Assembly: GCF_037126465.1 (NCBI RefSeq)
Contig: NC_088202.1
Location: 27,016,213-27,080,212 of the forward strand
Direction: 5' to 3'
Length of the DNA stretch: 64,000 nt
Source: Ornithodoros turicata
Lineage: Eukaryota > Arthropoda > Arachnida > Ixodida > Argasidae
Part shown: one piece after another, positions 23,934-35,450 of the stretch
How positions within the stretch are numbered: the first letter of the stretch is position 1
Layout of the letters: every line of letters begins with the position of its first letter
Program-made: the position numbers and the translations under genes
The notes under the pieces: model-generated
Seen by the model: only the letters and a program-made list of their open reading frames with translations
Databases searched by the model: none
Told to the model about the DNA's origin: nothing

Positions 23934-26900
23934 CTGGCACGGAGAAGGCGAAAGCATGAACTCCCACTGACACAAAAAGGTTTCATATCTGTTGTATGCC
24001 TCTGGCTTCATCTTGTACTGCAGCGTCTTTGACGATATTTCACCAAAATACTTCCATAGTAGTTTATGCCATATTTGGAAACTAGAGAACCTCTTAGGTT
24101 GTAGCTTAGTAGGGAGACTCTTACATTCATGAGGTAAGCTGCATGAACTTTAGAGGAACACAAACAAAGAGCCAGGAACGTCATTTGTTGTCCTGAGTTT
24201 CTACAATTTGAGGCAATAACTTGGTTGTATGTCACTTTCAGGATGATCAAGGAAAACTCCATATCAAGCACATCAATAGCGTATTACAGTTCGCCAAGTT
24301 GTAGCACACCCATTTGCCAGTGTCGCAACTCCGGGACCAGACGAAGAACAATGAAGGAACACCTTGAACCAGTATTCACAGTGAAACTACGAAGAAACTC
24401 TGCTCTAACGTGCTCCGAAAGAAAATTAGTGTTGTGCTAGTTGATAGGAAAGGGACTGGAAATGTCCGCTATCAGAAAATTGAATGGATACATGCAGAGG
24501 CATTCTAAACTGGTACTCAATCATGTTCTTGCTCACAGGGTAATGCGATAAAGAAGAAAAAAGAGAACAGAAATATGGGCTAGAGGAGAGAGCGATCTGG
24601 CTGTAAGATTCATTGAAAAAATAAACAGGCGAAACGTCCACTGTATTTTGCCATCAAATATGAACAACACAACCGTAGACTGCTTGAAACTTTGTCCACG
24701 TAAGCTTTGAATTACGAAGTGTAAATGTTCTTGAAACATATCTTGACATGCACCAACAGTAACGAAACAGTAGCTGCACACCAACAGTAACGTAGCTGTA
24801 ACAGTAACTGACATGGTCCTGTGAATGCCTGGAATGATATTAGTCATGCGTTACTGTCAGAATGTTAAGTTTGATAAGTTGTGTGTGCATGGCAGGATAG
24901 AAAATACTGGAAATTCACTGGCTGCAGGAGAATAATACAAGCTTGTTGCGAAGCAGAATACTTGATGTTTATGCAACCTTCGCCAATGCTTCCTGTATTG
25001 CTGTACTGTAATGGAAAACTACTCTGCATCACGTTGAGAGAGACAAGGCTGTTAGATGCGCCACTAGGAATGCTACCCAAGTGTGGACTAGTATAGCGAC
25101 ACACAATTCATAGTTTATGGCTTAGCCGCTTACATAACAGAACTTTTGCATATTACTGTGCACTATGGCATCAATATGACGTATCGAGTGTACCAGTGTG
25201 CAGGCGGAAGCTATTTATGATTGTATACACTCAAATTATGTTTAGTGTACAAGCTTCAGCTGTGTGTGATACAGGATGTAGCGTGTAGTTTCATCATAAC
25301 AGATAAATTACTTGGTAAAAGAGGTCTAGCCTGCAACAGTGGTGAGTGATGCGTATTTGACACAGATATGATGCTCCATGTTGTCTGCAGTCAGTGGTTT
25401 TGATATCCGCACAAGAGTTTCAATAGCATTGCAGGAGGGCGGAGGACAATAAGACGGAAGATTTTAAAATGTGTTTATTACAAGTTTTCTACCACATTAC
25501 ATTTTTTATTTTCACGTCACTTCACAGAGAAGCAGTGCCTGTTTTGTTTGATGTATGTCACATTTCCGGTATATGTAGCAGACGAAGCACCAAGTCAACA
25601 AGAGTTGAACAGTACCTGCGTCAAGAATTATGGTAATACAAAGCGAGCAAAAGTTACCTGCAGAGAGTTTCATGTCCAAATACGAAAACTTTGCCAGACG
25701 CACTCGGACTGCTGTGTCACCTTTAGAGTCGTAGGCACGGTTTATTTCTGCTTGTTCCCTCTCTTTTACTACACAACCACTTCCACTGTACGTCTTGTAC
25801 TATACCCGATTGTGCTAATAATATATTACTCTCAGTTTAATTTGCTGTTGCAGTTATTTGTGGTTGAGACGATCACAATATATTTTAGAAAATATGCTTG
25901 ACATTTATTCTTTGTGTATCGCACGCATGCTGCTGTTACTGCGAACAATGCCTATAGGGCAGGAGTTTTGCAAATGTATGCTGCACGGGGAATACCGAGG
26001 TGTGTGTCAAATCACGACGACGGTGCGATTGATGCGGTAGATATAATGTAAGCATGTGCTGTGCCGTAGCGCTCATTTGTCTGTGGAACGCGTCGCTGTA
26101 CCACAGCAGCATGTACAACAACAGCAGACCGCCGGTTGAAATTCTTAAAATGCTTGAAAATGCTCCTTCTGACAAAAACGATCGTACGCACCACGCCTGA
26201 AAAACCTAGTCACGGTGTTTACATCAATACTTATCCTCGTCAGACGATACTTGGTGAGGATTACGCGGTTTATGCGATGTAAGGTTCAGTTCCGGAAAGG
26301 TAGAGACGTATTGGAGTCAAACCAGTCGTGCTGTGACAACAGCATTCCAGTGTAATCGAAGAGATTATTTTTTGAAGTACGTGAAACAGCTGATACCTGG
26401 AATCCACCATCTTGCGTTCCCGTCATGGATTGGCTTGTATCGCGTACTTGGCTATAGAAGTACTGGAGCTTTTTCAGCTCACGTCCGCTAGGGTCCGCTG
26501 CAACATGGCCACGCTCTGGCGTGCCGTTGAGGAGGAAAGGCTCCTCCGCTCCTCCGTTCATCCGCCTTGTTCTCCCAGTTTCGCGCTCTCTCACCTTTTC
26601 TTCTAGCCTCTCTCCTTATGACTTCTATGGTGCACCCCGTGTTTCAATGTGCCCCCTTTCCTCTACAGCAAAAGAAGGAGATGGAGTTGTGGCTGCTGGT
26701 TTCGAACACACTAAAGCAAAAGCTCAGTAAGGGGACATGTTGTCAATTAAGACATCTCGGTTCACGGGAGTCATACGGGAGACATCATCTGTGCAGGAAC
26801 AGAATCAGGGTAGACAGCAACCAGCGGATTATTTAAGGTGGTCAGCATGCACATCCGGGAGAGGGCCACGATTGACGTTGCACAGTTAAGGGTCGCTTCG

Positions 26901-28671
26901 AACGTGCCATGAAAGCTCCTCGAATTATAGCATGTTCGAGGCGCCCGGGCCGGCTGCCTTTCTCACCCCCCATCGCTGCGGCACTGACTACACTATGTGT
27001 ACTGTTGCATATCGTACGCACATAGCAGCACACCTTGTCTAAACATGTATACGAATGCTTTTGTACCTTCCACACATTTCATTGCACTAACAGAGGTTAT
27101 TGCATCAGCAGATTAGTCCTTCTCAGCAGCACCTTTCATTGTCTTAATAAGCGTATCCCACCTTTCCCTCCTATTTTTTTTTACATAATAAACATATCCC
27201 CCCCTCCTCACACCTTTTTTAGCAGTGACAGAAAAATGTATGTGTGCGCTAATGGAGCGAGCAATACACCGGATTCACGCTTCAACGATGAGCAATTGTC
27301 GACTGAGCATGAACGCGCCTGTAGCCGGCCAGTCGTTTTGCGCGATCTTTTTATGAATCAAGTGTGCACCGCATGCATAAACACAGTGTTTCAGTCACCA
27401 TGTCATTTTTTGACGTGAATATGTTTTATAAATTTTCAATCATACCGAATCGGCATTTTTAGCTTTGGGACTTTCCAGTGAAACGATTCATTTTGTTGGG
27501 AACTCCTGGTAGCCCTGATAGAGGTCGAGCTCCCAGGAAGGTAGCTCCGCGAACGTTATCCAGCTGAGTTCAATGGCTTTCCAAACCTTTGTCATATTTG
27601 AGAAAATGAAAAAGAAAGATAGAGACAGACACTGGGGGTAAAAAGTGGGGCAGGGGCGCCTACAAGTATCCTGACTTATCGCGAATCAAAGCAAGGAATT
27701 ACGAAGATGCGGTGGGACAGCCAAATAAATATGCCGACAATAATATGCCGCAGTCGAAACTGCTCAGTTGTCACACATGTCACTCATGACACTGACTCAG
27801 TGCAGAACATTGCATTTATAGTCGTGCTTTACCTCCATCCAAGACACAATGAGGCCTAAATCCCAGCGCTATTACATCCTCTGTGTGTATATGTAGTTCG
27901 CTGACGACACCGGAACTGGTAGGTCGTACTAATATGACACTTCCGTTTTCTTTCCCAATTTGTTTTCTAAAATACCCTGAAACGGCGCTATTCCAACAAA
28001 TTTTCTGGAAAATTTGCGTCTTTACGTTTACACGTACGTACTTACGATGTGGCCTACTGGGACGTAACATTAGTCAGGCAGCCAACGTTATAGCTGGCGT
28101 TTACGAAATTATTTTCATTGCTTAATCGTTCGATTGATTAAATTAGAAAGCTAGAGAGCCAATGAGAGGACACGTGAGCTTGGAAAGCAGTCACCTAAAT
28201 GTGCGCCTTTTCCTCCTATAAGTATCTTACACAGAAATATACGTTCCTTTGTCTTGGATATATTTAAAGGCTGTTTTGAGCAGATGACAAGTAAAGCCGT
28301 AACATTTTGCCCGAGGTCCAAACATTACGGACACAGCATCATTTCTTTTTATTTCTCGAAGATTGGCTATTCTATCACATTTACCTTACCTGTCAGGTTC
28401 CAGACAGGTACAAAGACAGACACAGACACATGCACTGAGCGGCGAACCAAGAACTCTATTATCATTCAAAACCCGCTTAAACCTGATCTTCTCGAATTCA
28501 GCTCCGTCTTCTTCTCAAGGTTGTCCCTCCTCCAACTGGTCTGCATGATCACGTGTTCTAACAAGGCCTTGTTGTTCCTTCCTATCAATAGCTGAACGAT
28601 CTTTATCACCAAGACACCCCTGAACCCGATCTGATAAATGAACTGACGGCGAGCTTACCCAAGCAGCACAA
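23934..28671. other. No gene recognised (4.7 kb)
   Basis: No frame over about 120 codons and no recognised domain on either strand, apart from the decayed Penelope 3' fragment at 26774-26838. A segment near 26600-26640 (CTTTTCTTCTAGC...CTCCTTATGACTTCTATGG) recurs near 36022-36060, so part of it is dispersed repeat. Confidence 0.5.
26774..26838 (-). mobile_element. Decayed Penelope-like 3' fragment with broken hammerhead core
   Basis: On the minus strand it matches the fragment at 7031-7145 from the TTAAATAATCCGCTGGTTGCTGTC stretch (shortened here) through the left arm of stem II. The first core box reads CAGATGA instead of CTGATGA and the GAAAC box is lost, so no ribozyme function is expected. 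Confidence 0.6.
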
Positions 28672-28803
28672 TGTACCGAAAGTTCGAGTGCAATAGGGGT
28701 GGACGGTATGTGTCTTATCAGTGTTGTTTAGTTTGACGAGTCTGTTCAAGGCCTTCCACCTACCCGTCCACGCCTATTGCACTCGACTTTCGGTTTCGGT
28801 ACA
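28672..28803. repeat. 132-bp hairpin element
   Basis: TGTACCGAAAGTTCGAGTGC at 28672-28691, continuing through AATAGGGGTGGACGG, is matched in inverted orientation by CCGTCCACGCCTATTGCACTCGAC...GGTACA ending at 28803 (arms about 35 and 40 bp, few mismatches). It abuts the truncated end of the Penelope-like GIY-YIG frame exactly after the TSRC codons. Confidence 0.8.
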
Positions 28804-29745
28804 CCGTGAGGTCTGCCCAATATATTCGCGTCCACATTTCAGAGGTATGCAATAAACCGCCTCCACTCTACAATCTATAAACCTTTTTTCATGTTTGGTG
28901 GTACATCCGGTCGTCCTTTCCCGATTTACTCTCTTAATTAAAGATCTCAACCCCGCTTTCTTTTCTGAAAACAACGTCCACGTCGTATTTACTTACAACT
29001 TTTTTCAACCCATGTGAGACTTTATGTGTGTACGTGATACACCAAAATTATTCATCTTTTTCTCCACTACTCTTGGCTTCAAAATTAAACACATCCTTTA
29101 TCATCCGCTTCAATATGTCTCTGATCACTCCCTCAGGGTACCCTACCTCCACCAGCCTTTGAATCTCACCTTCACAGCCCCCTTTCATTCCATGTTTACA
29201 TGTTCTATTCAAGGCATTAGTTATTACACTTTTCGCAACTTAATTTTTCACAGTTTTTGAAACACACGACCCGTAAGGGGTCAACGGCTTTTTTGTCCTT
29301 TGTTTGTACAGCCAAAAAACGCCTGCCTGGTGGTTAATGATAACCAAGTCTAGAAACTGTAACATCCCTTTCTGCTCCAATTCTATGGTGAATTCCAAAC
29401 CCTCCCAATTTTTTTCAAACATCACTTTAACGTCCGACTCCCTAGCTCGGGGTTGTACACACACAAGATAATCATCTATGTACCTTAAGATTCTATTTAT
29501 ACCCAAGTCAACCTGGTTACCAGAGACCTTTCTATCAATCTTCGCATAAACAGGTCGCTAATGAGAGGCGCAATTTTTGACTCTATGCATTTACCCGCCT
29601 TTTGTCTAAAAACTTTTCCATTCACTTCCACAACGGTTGACCCCAGATATAACTTCAGCAACTGCAAAAACTGCAGAACCGAGCACCCCGAGTGATTTTG
29701 AAACCTTGAATTGCCAAATACTTCTATGGCCTCTTTTACTACCAT
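28774..29745 (-). pseudogene. Penelope-like element: degraded RT and GIY-YIG endonuclease
   Basis: Read on the minus strand, successive frames give reverse-transcriptase blocks (FRQKAGKCIESKIAPLISDL, then RYIDDYLV, FTIELEQKGMLQFLDLVI and VFWLYKQRTKKPLTPYGSC), a linker (EIQRLVEVGYPEGVI, near 29170-29110), and a GIY-YIG endonuclease start (AVYCIPLKCGREYIGQTSRC near 28840-28800). This order is diagnostic of Penelope-like retroelements. The frame breaks at about 29497-29506 and again in the linker, the RT N-terminus is absent, and the GIY-YIG domain is cut off by the hairpin at 28803. The Gly-Met/Gly-Ser pair usual in the Q-G box is altered. It is a dead copy. Confidence 0.85.
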
Positions 29746-30978
29746 ATAAATTAATCACTCAGGCATAATTTTTATGCATATGCAAATACAGGATGCATTC
29801 TATTATACACTGTCACACAGCTCAGCTAACAACTGTATTGGCACCAGTGTTACCTGCAAATAAGGGCTGGAGTAGCTGCACAGGCCTTACAGGATGCCCA
29901 GAATAAGTTGAACTGGTTGAACACAGCAGTACACCACTGATATGGTAATGGTTGGTAAGGTGATTTTTTTTGTGGTTGTAAAACACACTGCAGACTTGTA
30001 GCAGGAACAAGATCTCATGAGAACATAGCGGAACAAACATAGGTTTCTTTAATTTAGAGATGACATGCAGAGCACTTGCTGGAGTTGTTCTGGCGTTGTT
30101 ACCCTGGTGAAAGACTTCGGGTGCCATACACATGCGCCCCCCTGGTTTGAGAGAAGAAAATGCATAACACAGTATGCAACCCCATTTCCGGCGAATGCGG
30201 ATGGATGTAGTTCACTTGAGTAATGATTATAAGATAAAGAACAAAAGTCTGCACCTCTTAAAAGCAGCCTAGCATATTCAGGTGCAGACAAGAAAATGTC
30301 CACCTCAATATCATATCTGTGCATATGATAAGGTAAACTGAAATCAAATAACAAAATAAAAATAGAAAAACTTGTGAACAATATACAGAGCCTAATGGTA
30401 GGCAAGATAATGCTGCAAAGAGGAATCCGGAAGAGGCTACACAGCATTTGTCTACTCTGAATAGTGGGTCGCAGCTCTTGGCCATGTTGTCTCAACTCAG
30501 GGGTTTCAGGCTCTGCTGAGGAAATTACCTCTAAACATGAAAGCAGAAAAGTGAAGAGAAAAGAACGGATCCCTATGGTCAATATGTTAAAGCATGGTTT
30601 CTAAGGTCATGCTAAACGAAGTCTGTTTCACCTGAGTTTAGTGACGAAACTCGGTAACTTCTATTTTGTCTTTTTTAACACTCCATCCCACACCCTCATG
30701 TGTGCCCCCCAAGCGGCCGTAAGGTTCCAACATTGTTAGCCCCATTAACGAAAAGTACTCATACTTTTGTGCCGTTTACGTGGATGCTCTTTCCCCGGTG
30801 TGGACAGTAATTGTGATGACACTACACCTTTATTCAAACGACACTGAGCTCGGTATCCACTACGTTGAAAAGCTTAAGCGTCTCCTTCGTAATCGCAATC
30901 ATGAAAATGTTCGCTACAAACGCGGGCAGTCTATGGCACCGCGCTGTCTTTCAATTCCGGCGATCCGATTGCTTCCTG
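29746..30978. other. No gene recognised
   Basis: The longest frame (minus, 30582-30049) begins at TTG, not ATG. Its first 23 residues look like a signal peptide (FLFTFLLSCLEVISSAEP) but the remainder is not recognisable and no exon boundary is firm, so it is not annotated as a gene. Confidence 0.45.
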
Positions 30979-31330
30979 CCCAGTAAACCACAAACGTCTG
31001 CTAGACATACCAGAAAGATCCAAACGTCTAAGACATTTGGGATGTCTAGTAGACATCCGGATACGTCCAGCTAACGTGGAATGGATGTACTATGGATCGT
31101 CGGAAGCTCATCCATAACTGTATAAATGGATATCCTCTGGATGTAACAGTGGGAGATTTGTCACATCCGGCGGACGTGCTTGTGAGGCATTGCGACGTCT
31201 AATATACGTCCAATCGATGTTCCTACCGGATTAACATACGATAATATAGACGTACGTTTACGAAACGTTGTTTCGATTATCAATTCAATAGTAATTTTTA
31301 CGTATAGCGCTAGAATAAAGCGAATCTATC

Positions 31331-31803
31331 TTGCGAAAACGTGAGAACTTGGAAAACAAGTAAAAGCAAGTTTTTCCATTTGTTCGCGTCCTGCTCTCTG
31401 CAAAGTATCTACGTAGCACTCTTCCACCAACACAGGAAACCTGTCACTTTGACAGCTCCACTCAGCAGGTAACCTCATCATAGACAATAGCCTGAATTCC
31501 AAACACAATATTTGTTAGCAAGGAATATCAGAAATGTTAGCGACAGTTTGACTCATTGTAGACGTACGAATTAATTGCAGAATCACATCCTCGTCACCGT
31601 TACAAACGTTTTCGGCCCCACTACACTTAACAAACATCCCCCAACTATTGGTATTTTAGTATATGTTCCATCCAGTACGCCAATAGAGGCTACTGTGAAA
31701 TGCCCAAGCCGTGTCGTGTGGGGTACGGCCACGGCAACGTCATTTGCGCTGTTCATGCACACAAAATAGCAGAAAAAGTAGATTTGAAATCTGGTCTATA
31801 TAT
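31331..31803 (-). pseudogene. Core remnant of the palindromic element
   Basis: Reverse-complement copy of 11881-12366, interrupted in every frame. The same LVEECYVDTLQRAGREQMEK peptide appears on the minus strand. See that entry for the weak Harbinger-like resemblance. Confidence 0.55.
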
Positions 31804-31865
31804 TGTCGTTAATCCAGTAGGAACATCGATGGGACGTATATTAGACGTCGCAATGCCTCACAAGC

Positions 31866-31870
31866 ATGTC
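31866..31870. repeat. 5-bp target-site duplication of BEL element (left)
   Basis: ATGTC directly before the LTR, repeated at 33943-33947. Five-base duplications are typical of BEL/Pao. Confidence 0.9.
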
Positions 31871-32002
31871 TGTGAGGGAAGAACGAGGCGCCCGCTCTGC
31901 TTCCGAGAGGAAAAAGTTTAATGAACCAAAAACCGAAAAGCACAATGGCGAACCTCGGCCCGTGACCACGAGACCCGCCTCGACCTCCTTTAATCCGCAA
32001 CA
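31871..32002 (-). repeat. BEL 3' LTR (132 bp)
   Basis: Matches 33811-33942 base for base by eye. On the minus strand it starts TGTTGCGGATTAAAGG and ends CTTCCCTCACA. Confidence 0.92.
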
Positions 32003-33000
32003 TCATCCCCGGCCGCGGGTGACGAGACGTCTGCTTCCAAACGGCAAAGCCTTTGAACTGGACGGGTTATGGTAGTGCCGCTTGCGAGACGTACTGAGCA
32101 TGCCCGCACTAACCCATCTCTCCCTCGTCTGAGTCTGAGCAGGTTCAATTCTCCCAGGCTGACCTTCCACTTCTCCCAGATTGCGTTGTCTGATTCGCTA
32201 ACTGGTTGGTCCCACGATAGGCCATTGCGCCACAGGTCTTGAAACAGAATTCTCGCAGATATAATGACAGGTGCGATGTACCCCAAGGGGTCATACACAA
32301 GTGAAAATGCTTTCAAGACGGTGCGCTTCGTGGCAGGGTGTGCGACGGCGAAGTCTGCTGCTCGAGTCGTGTTGAGAAGAAGACCGTCCGTGCTGCGATC
32401 CCAATATAGGCCGAGAACCTTGACGATGGGGTCGCCGTCGGAGGCATTGTCATAGGACGTGCCGTCCATGAGAAATCTCTCCCGCAGAACCGGAGAGTTT
32501 GAGGTCCACTTGCGAATATCCATTCCAGCGGATTTCAGTATTTCTACCGTTTCTTGGTATACCTGCAACGCATCACCGTCTGACGTGCAGCCGACGACCA
32601 GATCGTCGACATAAAACCCCGTCCGGATGCGAGATACGGTGTTGGGATAATCCGAGCAAACTACCTCAAAGTGGTGTTGTAGCGTTGCTGCTAGCAGAAA
32701 TGGACTCGAAGTAGCTCCGAAAGGGGCTCTAGTCATCCGCCACTCGACAAGTTCGAGATTGCTGTCGTTGGATGCCTGCCGTACATCCTTTACCCACAGA
32801 AAGCGAAGAAAATCTCTGTCTTCGGGGCGAATGATGATTTGCAGGTATGCCTTCCTGATGTCGGCGGTTAAAACCGTGGAGCTGCAGCGGAACTGCAACA
32901 GAAGATGGAGCAGATCTGCGTTTAGCTTCGGCCCTTTCATCAGGAGAGTGTTCTTCTCCGTTGATGAAAAAGGACACAGAAGTTTTCGGGCAAGCATCGT
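31990..33000 (-). pseudogene. BEL/Pao pol fragment: reverse transcriptase core plus pol tail
   Basis: A 335-residue open frame on the minus strand. KNTLLMKGPKLNADLLHLLL and VLTADIRKAYLQI mark the start of the Pao-type RT core; TRAPFGATSSPFLLAATL and the catalytic FYVDDLVVG (YVDD box) follow, then LGLYWDRSTD and FSLVYDPLGYIAPVIISARI of the RT/RNase H connection. After EKWKVSLGELNLLR the sequence jumps to GRDGLVRACSVRLASG and TRPVQRLCRLE, which is the usual last segment of BEL pol after the integrase. The RNase H and integrase domains are therefore deleted in frame. The N-terminal junction with gag is out of frame, so no continuous gag-pol is made. Confidence 0.88.
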
Positions 33001-33746
33001 GTGATGACGCGGTACAAGATAACCGCATATTTATCCTTAGTTACCCCCAAAGAATCCAAAGCTGCCATTCGAATGGTCACATCGTCATGAAGACGTCGGA
33101 GCTGGGGAATGTTTTGGGAATTCGAGATGGGACGAAGAGCAAGCAAATGGTCGATGTGCTCCGCCGTAAGGAGTTCCGGTCTACCGTACCTGTGTGTGAG
33201 CAGAGTGACCGCAGAGTCGTAGTTGTCGCCGCTGATCCTGATGCTTTCGATGGATCGCTTCGCGTCGTCAGTGAGGTAGGAGACCAAGTACTTAAACTTC
33301 TCGACCGGAGCCAGTGCTTGGTTGGAGTGGATGGTGGCATCAAAATGCTGCCAGAATTGTTGCCATTCCTGTAATTTTCCCGAAAACTTGGGTATCTGAA
33401 GCTTAGGGAGAGCGACGGATTTTTGCCCCGCAGGACGCTGTTGATCCAAAGGTGCAACATTCTGCTGCTGGCGAAGCCTACGACGTGCCCTTGTGATCAT
33501 TCCCTCGAGACCTTCCTCGTACTGGAGCGCACTGTCAAGTTCCGCTCCCAGCTGATCTTCGGGGGTTTCCTGGGCGATGCTGCTATCGAGGTCGTAGAGC
33601 GATTGCCGTTTTGCCACCAAATAGTCCAACGCGGCTTCAACCTCTTCGACGGACGAGTCCTGCTGCTCCAGCAGGTCGGAGAGCCGTGTCATGGTGCGCG
33701 TCAAGTGTGCACGTAGTCCACCTCTTGTGCGCCTCAAGCGTTCCAT
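32940..33746 (-). pseudogene. BEL/Pao gag N-terminal part (DUF1759-like), truncated
   Basis: Starts at ATG 33746. Residues 1-110 are charged and helical; then LPKLQIPKFSGKLQEWQQFW, SNQALAPVEKFKYLVSYL and the ISGDNYDSAVTLLTHRYGRP segment are the hallmark of the DUF1759 gag domain of BEL/Pao and related elements. It should continue into zinc knuckles and protease, but after ITRCLPENF the frame runs across a deletion junction and ends at 32940 with out-of-frame residues. Confidence 0.88.
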
Positions 33747-33786
33747 GGCAAGTCGAAGGGAAAGCGAAGGAGCAGGCGGCCTACCT

Positions 33787-33804
33787 TCCCGGGTTTCGGC
33801 ACCA
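33787..33804 (-). promoter_or_regulatory. Primer-binding site, tRNA-Phe
   Basis: On the minus strand TGGTGCCGAAACCCGGGA, six bases inside the 5' LTR. It is complementary to the 3' end (including CCA) of an animal cytosolic tRNA-Phe, whose acceptor strand begins GCCGAAA. It would prime minus-strand cDNA synthesis. Confidence 0.85.
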
Positions 33805-33810
33805 GAAATG

Positions 33811-33942
33811 TGTGAGGGAAGAACGAGGCGCCCGCTCTGCTTCCGAGAGGAAAAAGTTTAATGAACCAAAAACCGAAAAGCACAATGGCGAACCTCGGCC
33901 CGTGACCACGAGACCCGCCTCGACCTCCTTTAATCCGCAACA
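33811..33942 (-). repeat. BEL 5' LTR (132 bp)
   Basis: Upstream LTR of the minus-strand element, matching 31871-32002 by eye, followed by the PBS. Confidence 0.92.
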
Positions 33943-33947
33943 ATGTC
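33943..33947. repeat. 5-bp target-site duplication of BEL element (right)
   Basis: ATGTC, identical to 31866-31870. Confidence 0.9.
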
Positions 33948-34138
33948 TATTGGATGTACAAATGTCCAGCTGTTACATCCAGAAGATATCCATCTATACA
34001 GTTATGGATGAGCTTCCGACGATCCATAGTACATCCATTCCACGTTAGCTGGACATATCCGAATGTCTACTAGATATCCAAAATATCCGCGGTGTACCAT
34101 CCTCTAGATGTCCATTAGACGTTCATGGTTTACTGGGT

Positions 34139-34240
34139 GGGGGCTAACGAAGAAGCGCGAGAGCGCGTACTTCATGTTCTCATTCTGGACTTGGCTGCGT
34201 ACTGATCACAGCATGTTCATTTCCTGCATCTCATGTCACA
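34139..34240 (+). repeat. Direct repeat flanking Ty3 remnant (upstream copy)
   Basis: 102 bp, about 93% identical to 35451-35553, with CTAACGAAGAAGCGCGAGAG and CATTCTGGACTTGGCTGCGT as landmarks. It starts with TG, ends with CA and abuts the outer end of the palindromic element exactly. It could be a very short LTR, or a duplicated piece of the element; there is no clear PBS after it. Confidence 0.6.
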
Positions 34241-35348
34241 CGGCAAAACAACAAGCAATTTTCAACGTCGAGGACGAAGAGTTTAACGCGGTACACGACT
34301 TTCATATGTCTACTCTGCCAGTCACCGCTAAGCATATCGCAGACGCCACTCAGAAATATCACTGTTTGGCGCAAGCCATGGAGTTTAATTATTGTCAATG
34401 GCTGGCCAAGGAATCCGGAGCCACAGTTTGCCATATATTTTCAGAAGCGAACTGAGCTGACATCTCACAGAGGATGTGTCCTTTGGGCACCGTGATTCCG
34501 GAGAAGTGTCGAGCGGATTTGCTAGACACTCACCATGATTGTCATGTTGGACAGACCAAAAAATGCTCACCCGCTCATACTTGTGGTGGCCAGGTCTTAA
34601 CAAGAATATTGAAGCAAGGGTGTGACGTTGCGATCAATGTGCATCCGTCGCGGCACAAGAATCTCCGGTGCACTTCATCAGTGGGAATCACCAGAGAAGC
34701 CCTCGTGTCGACTGCATGCTGATTTAGCAGAGCTGCATGGGAACCATTATTTTATCTTAGTAGACGCTTTCAGCAAGTGGCCAAAAGTTGCGCGCATGAA
34801 GACTATATTGAGGTGTTGAAGGACATCTTTCTTCACAATAGTCTTCCCGAGGTACTGGTGTCGGACAATGGCCCTCCTTTCACCAGTCAATTTTTCGAAC
34901 GTTTCTTGTCGGAACAAAGAATTCATTATGTTCGGATACCTCCATATCAACCCAAGTCGAACGGACAAGCAGAGAACTTCGTCCAAACTTTAAAAGCTGC
35001 GCTGTCCCGTTCAAGCGTGGAGGACAGGGAGGTTTTGAGAAGTTTCATTTTCAAATACCGGGTAAGTCCACATGCGTCGACCGGCCGTCCACCATGTGAG
35101 TTACCCAACAATCGACATTATCGCTCCGTGCTGGATCTTGTACGGCCCGCTGGTTCGTCATCATTTCCACCTGCAAGAGACGTCGCCGCTAAGGAACGTC
35201 AGAAGCGATGCACGACAAACCGGCGCGAGATAGATCTTTCGGGTTCAACACATGTGTCTTGGTGCATGACCCACACAAAAAGAGACACTGGAGTAGTGCG
35301 ACCATTGTGGGCTAGGAGGCAAGGTTATATTCCGAGTACGAGACGCTG
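34241..35348 (+). pseudogene. Ty3/Gypsy pol remnant: RNase H-integrase linker and integrase
   Basis: In the first frame DFHMSTLPVTAKHIADATQK is the typical linker before the Ty3-type integrase. A frameshifted stretch then gives the zinc-binding region remnant (SYLWWPGLNKNIE near 34585), and DAFSKWPKV and then VSDNGPPFTSQFF and SNGQAENFVQTLK give the three parts of the D,D-35-E core. The longest open frame is 34777-35349. Several frameshifts and a stop after HADLAELHGNHYF-type sequence show it is inactive. The RT and gag are absent. Downstream, HRVHKDHLKQRG continues the usual pol C-terminus in another frame. Confidence 0.85.
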
Positions 35349-35450
35349 ATGGCAAGGTGCATCGCGTACATAAAGATCATCTCAAGCAAAGGGGAAGTCT
35401 TCACTCCTGGGAGGACGAACTTCCTAGGGCATTTATTGTGGTGGCGCCAC

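Larger units (their letters stand above)
31871..33942 (-). mobile_element. BEL/Pao LTR retrotransposon, internally deleted (2072 bp)
   Basis: Two 132-bp LTRs (TG...CA on the minus strand), at 33811-33942 (5') and 31871-32002 (3'), appear identical by eye. A tRNA-Phe PBS lies 6 nt inside the 5' LTR and 5-bp target duplications flank the element. The 1808-bp interior holds a BEL gag N-terminal half, then the RT core, then only the last approximately 45 residues of pol. Gag C-terminus, protease, RNase H and integrase are missing, so normal BEL internal length (several kb) is reduced at two junctions, about 32.96-33.01 kb and about 32.14 kb. Matching LTRs with such deletions imply recent mobilisation by proteins from another copy. 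Confidence 0.93.
30979..34138. mobile_element. Palindromic DNA transposon, about 1.08 kb, split by a BEL insertion
   Basis: The left end CCCAGTAAACCACAAACGTCT (21 bases, shown minus its last base as CCCAGTAAACCACAAACGTC) is inverted at 34138. The arms stay matched for about 270 bp: 30979-31250 against 34138-33948 plus 31870-31797, including CCAGCTAACGTGGAATGGAT and CGATGTTCCTAC. The arms are built of GACGTCTA/GGACATC-type words. The centre (31331-31803) is a transposase-like remnant shared with 11881-12366. Removing the BEL element and one 5-bp duplication gives 1083 bp. I see no target duplication at its outer ends and cannot name the superfamily. Confidence 0.75.

Noticed and set aside
30049..30582. 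177-residue minus-strand frame with a signal-peptide-like start
   Set aside because: It starts at TTG, has no in-frame ATG, and the remainder has no recognisable domain or firm splice sites.
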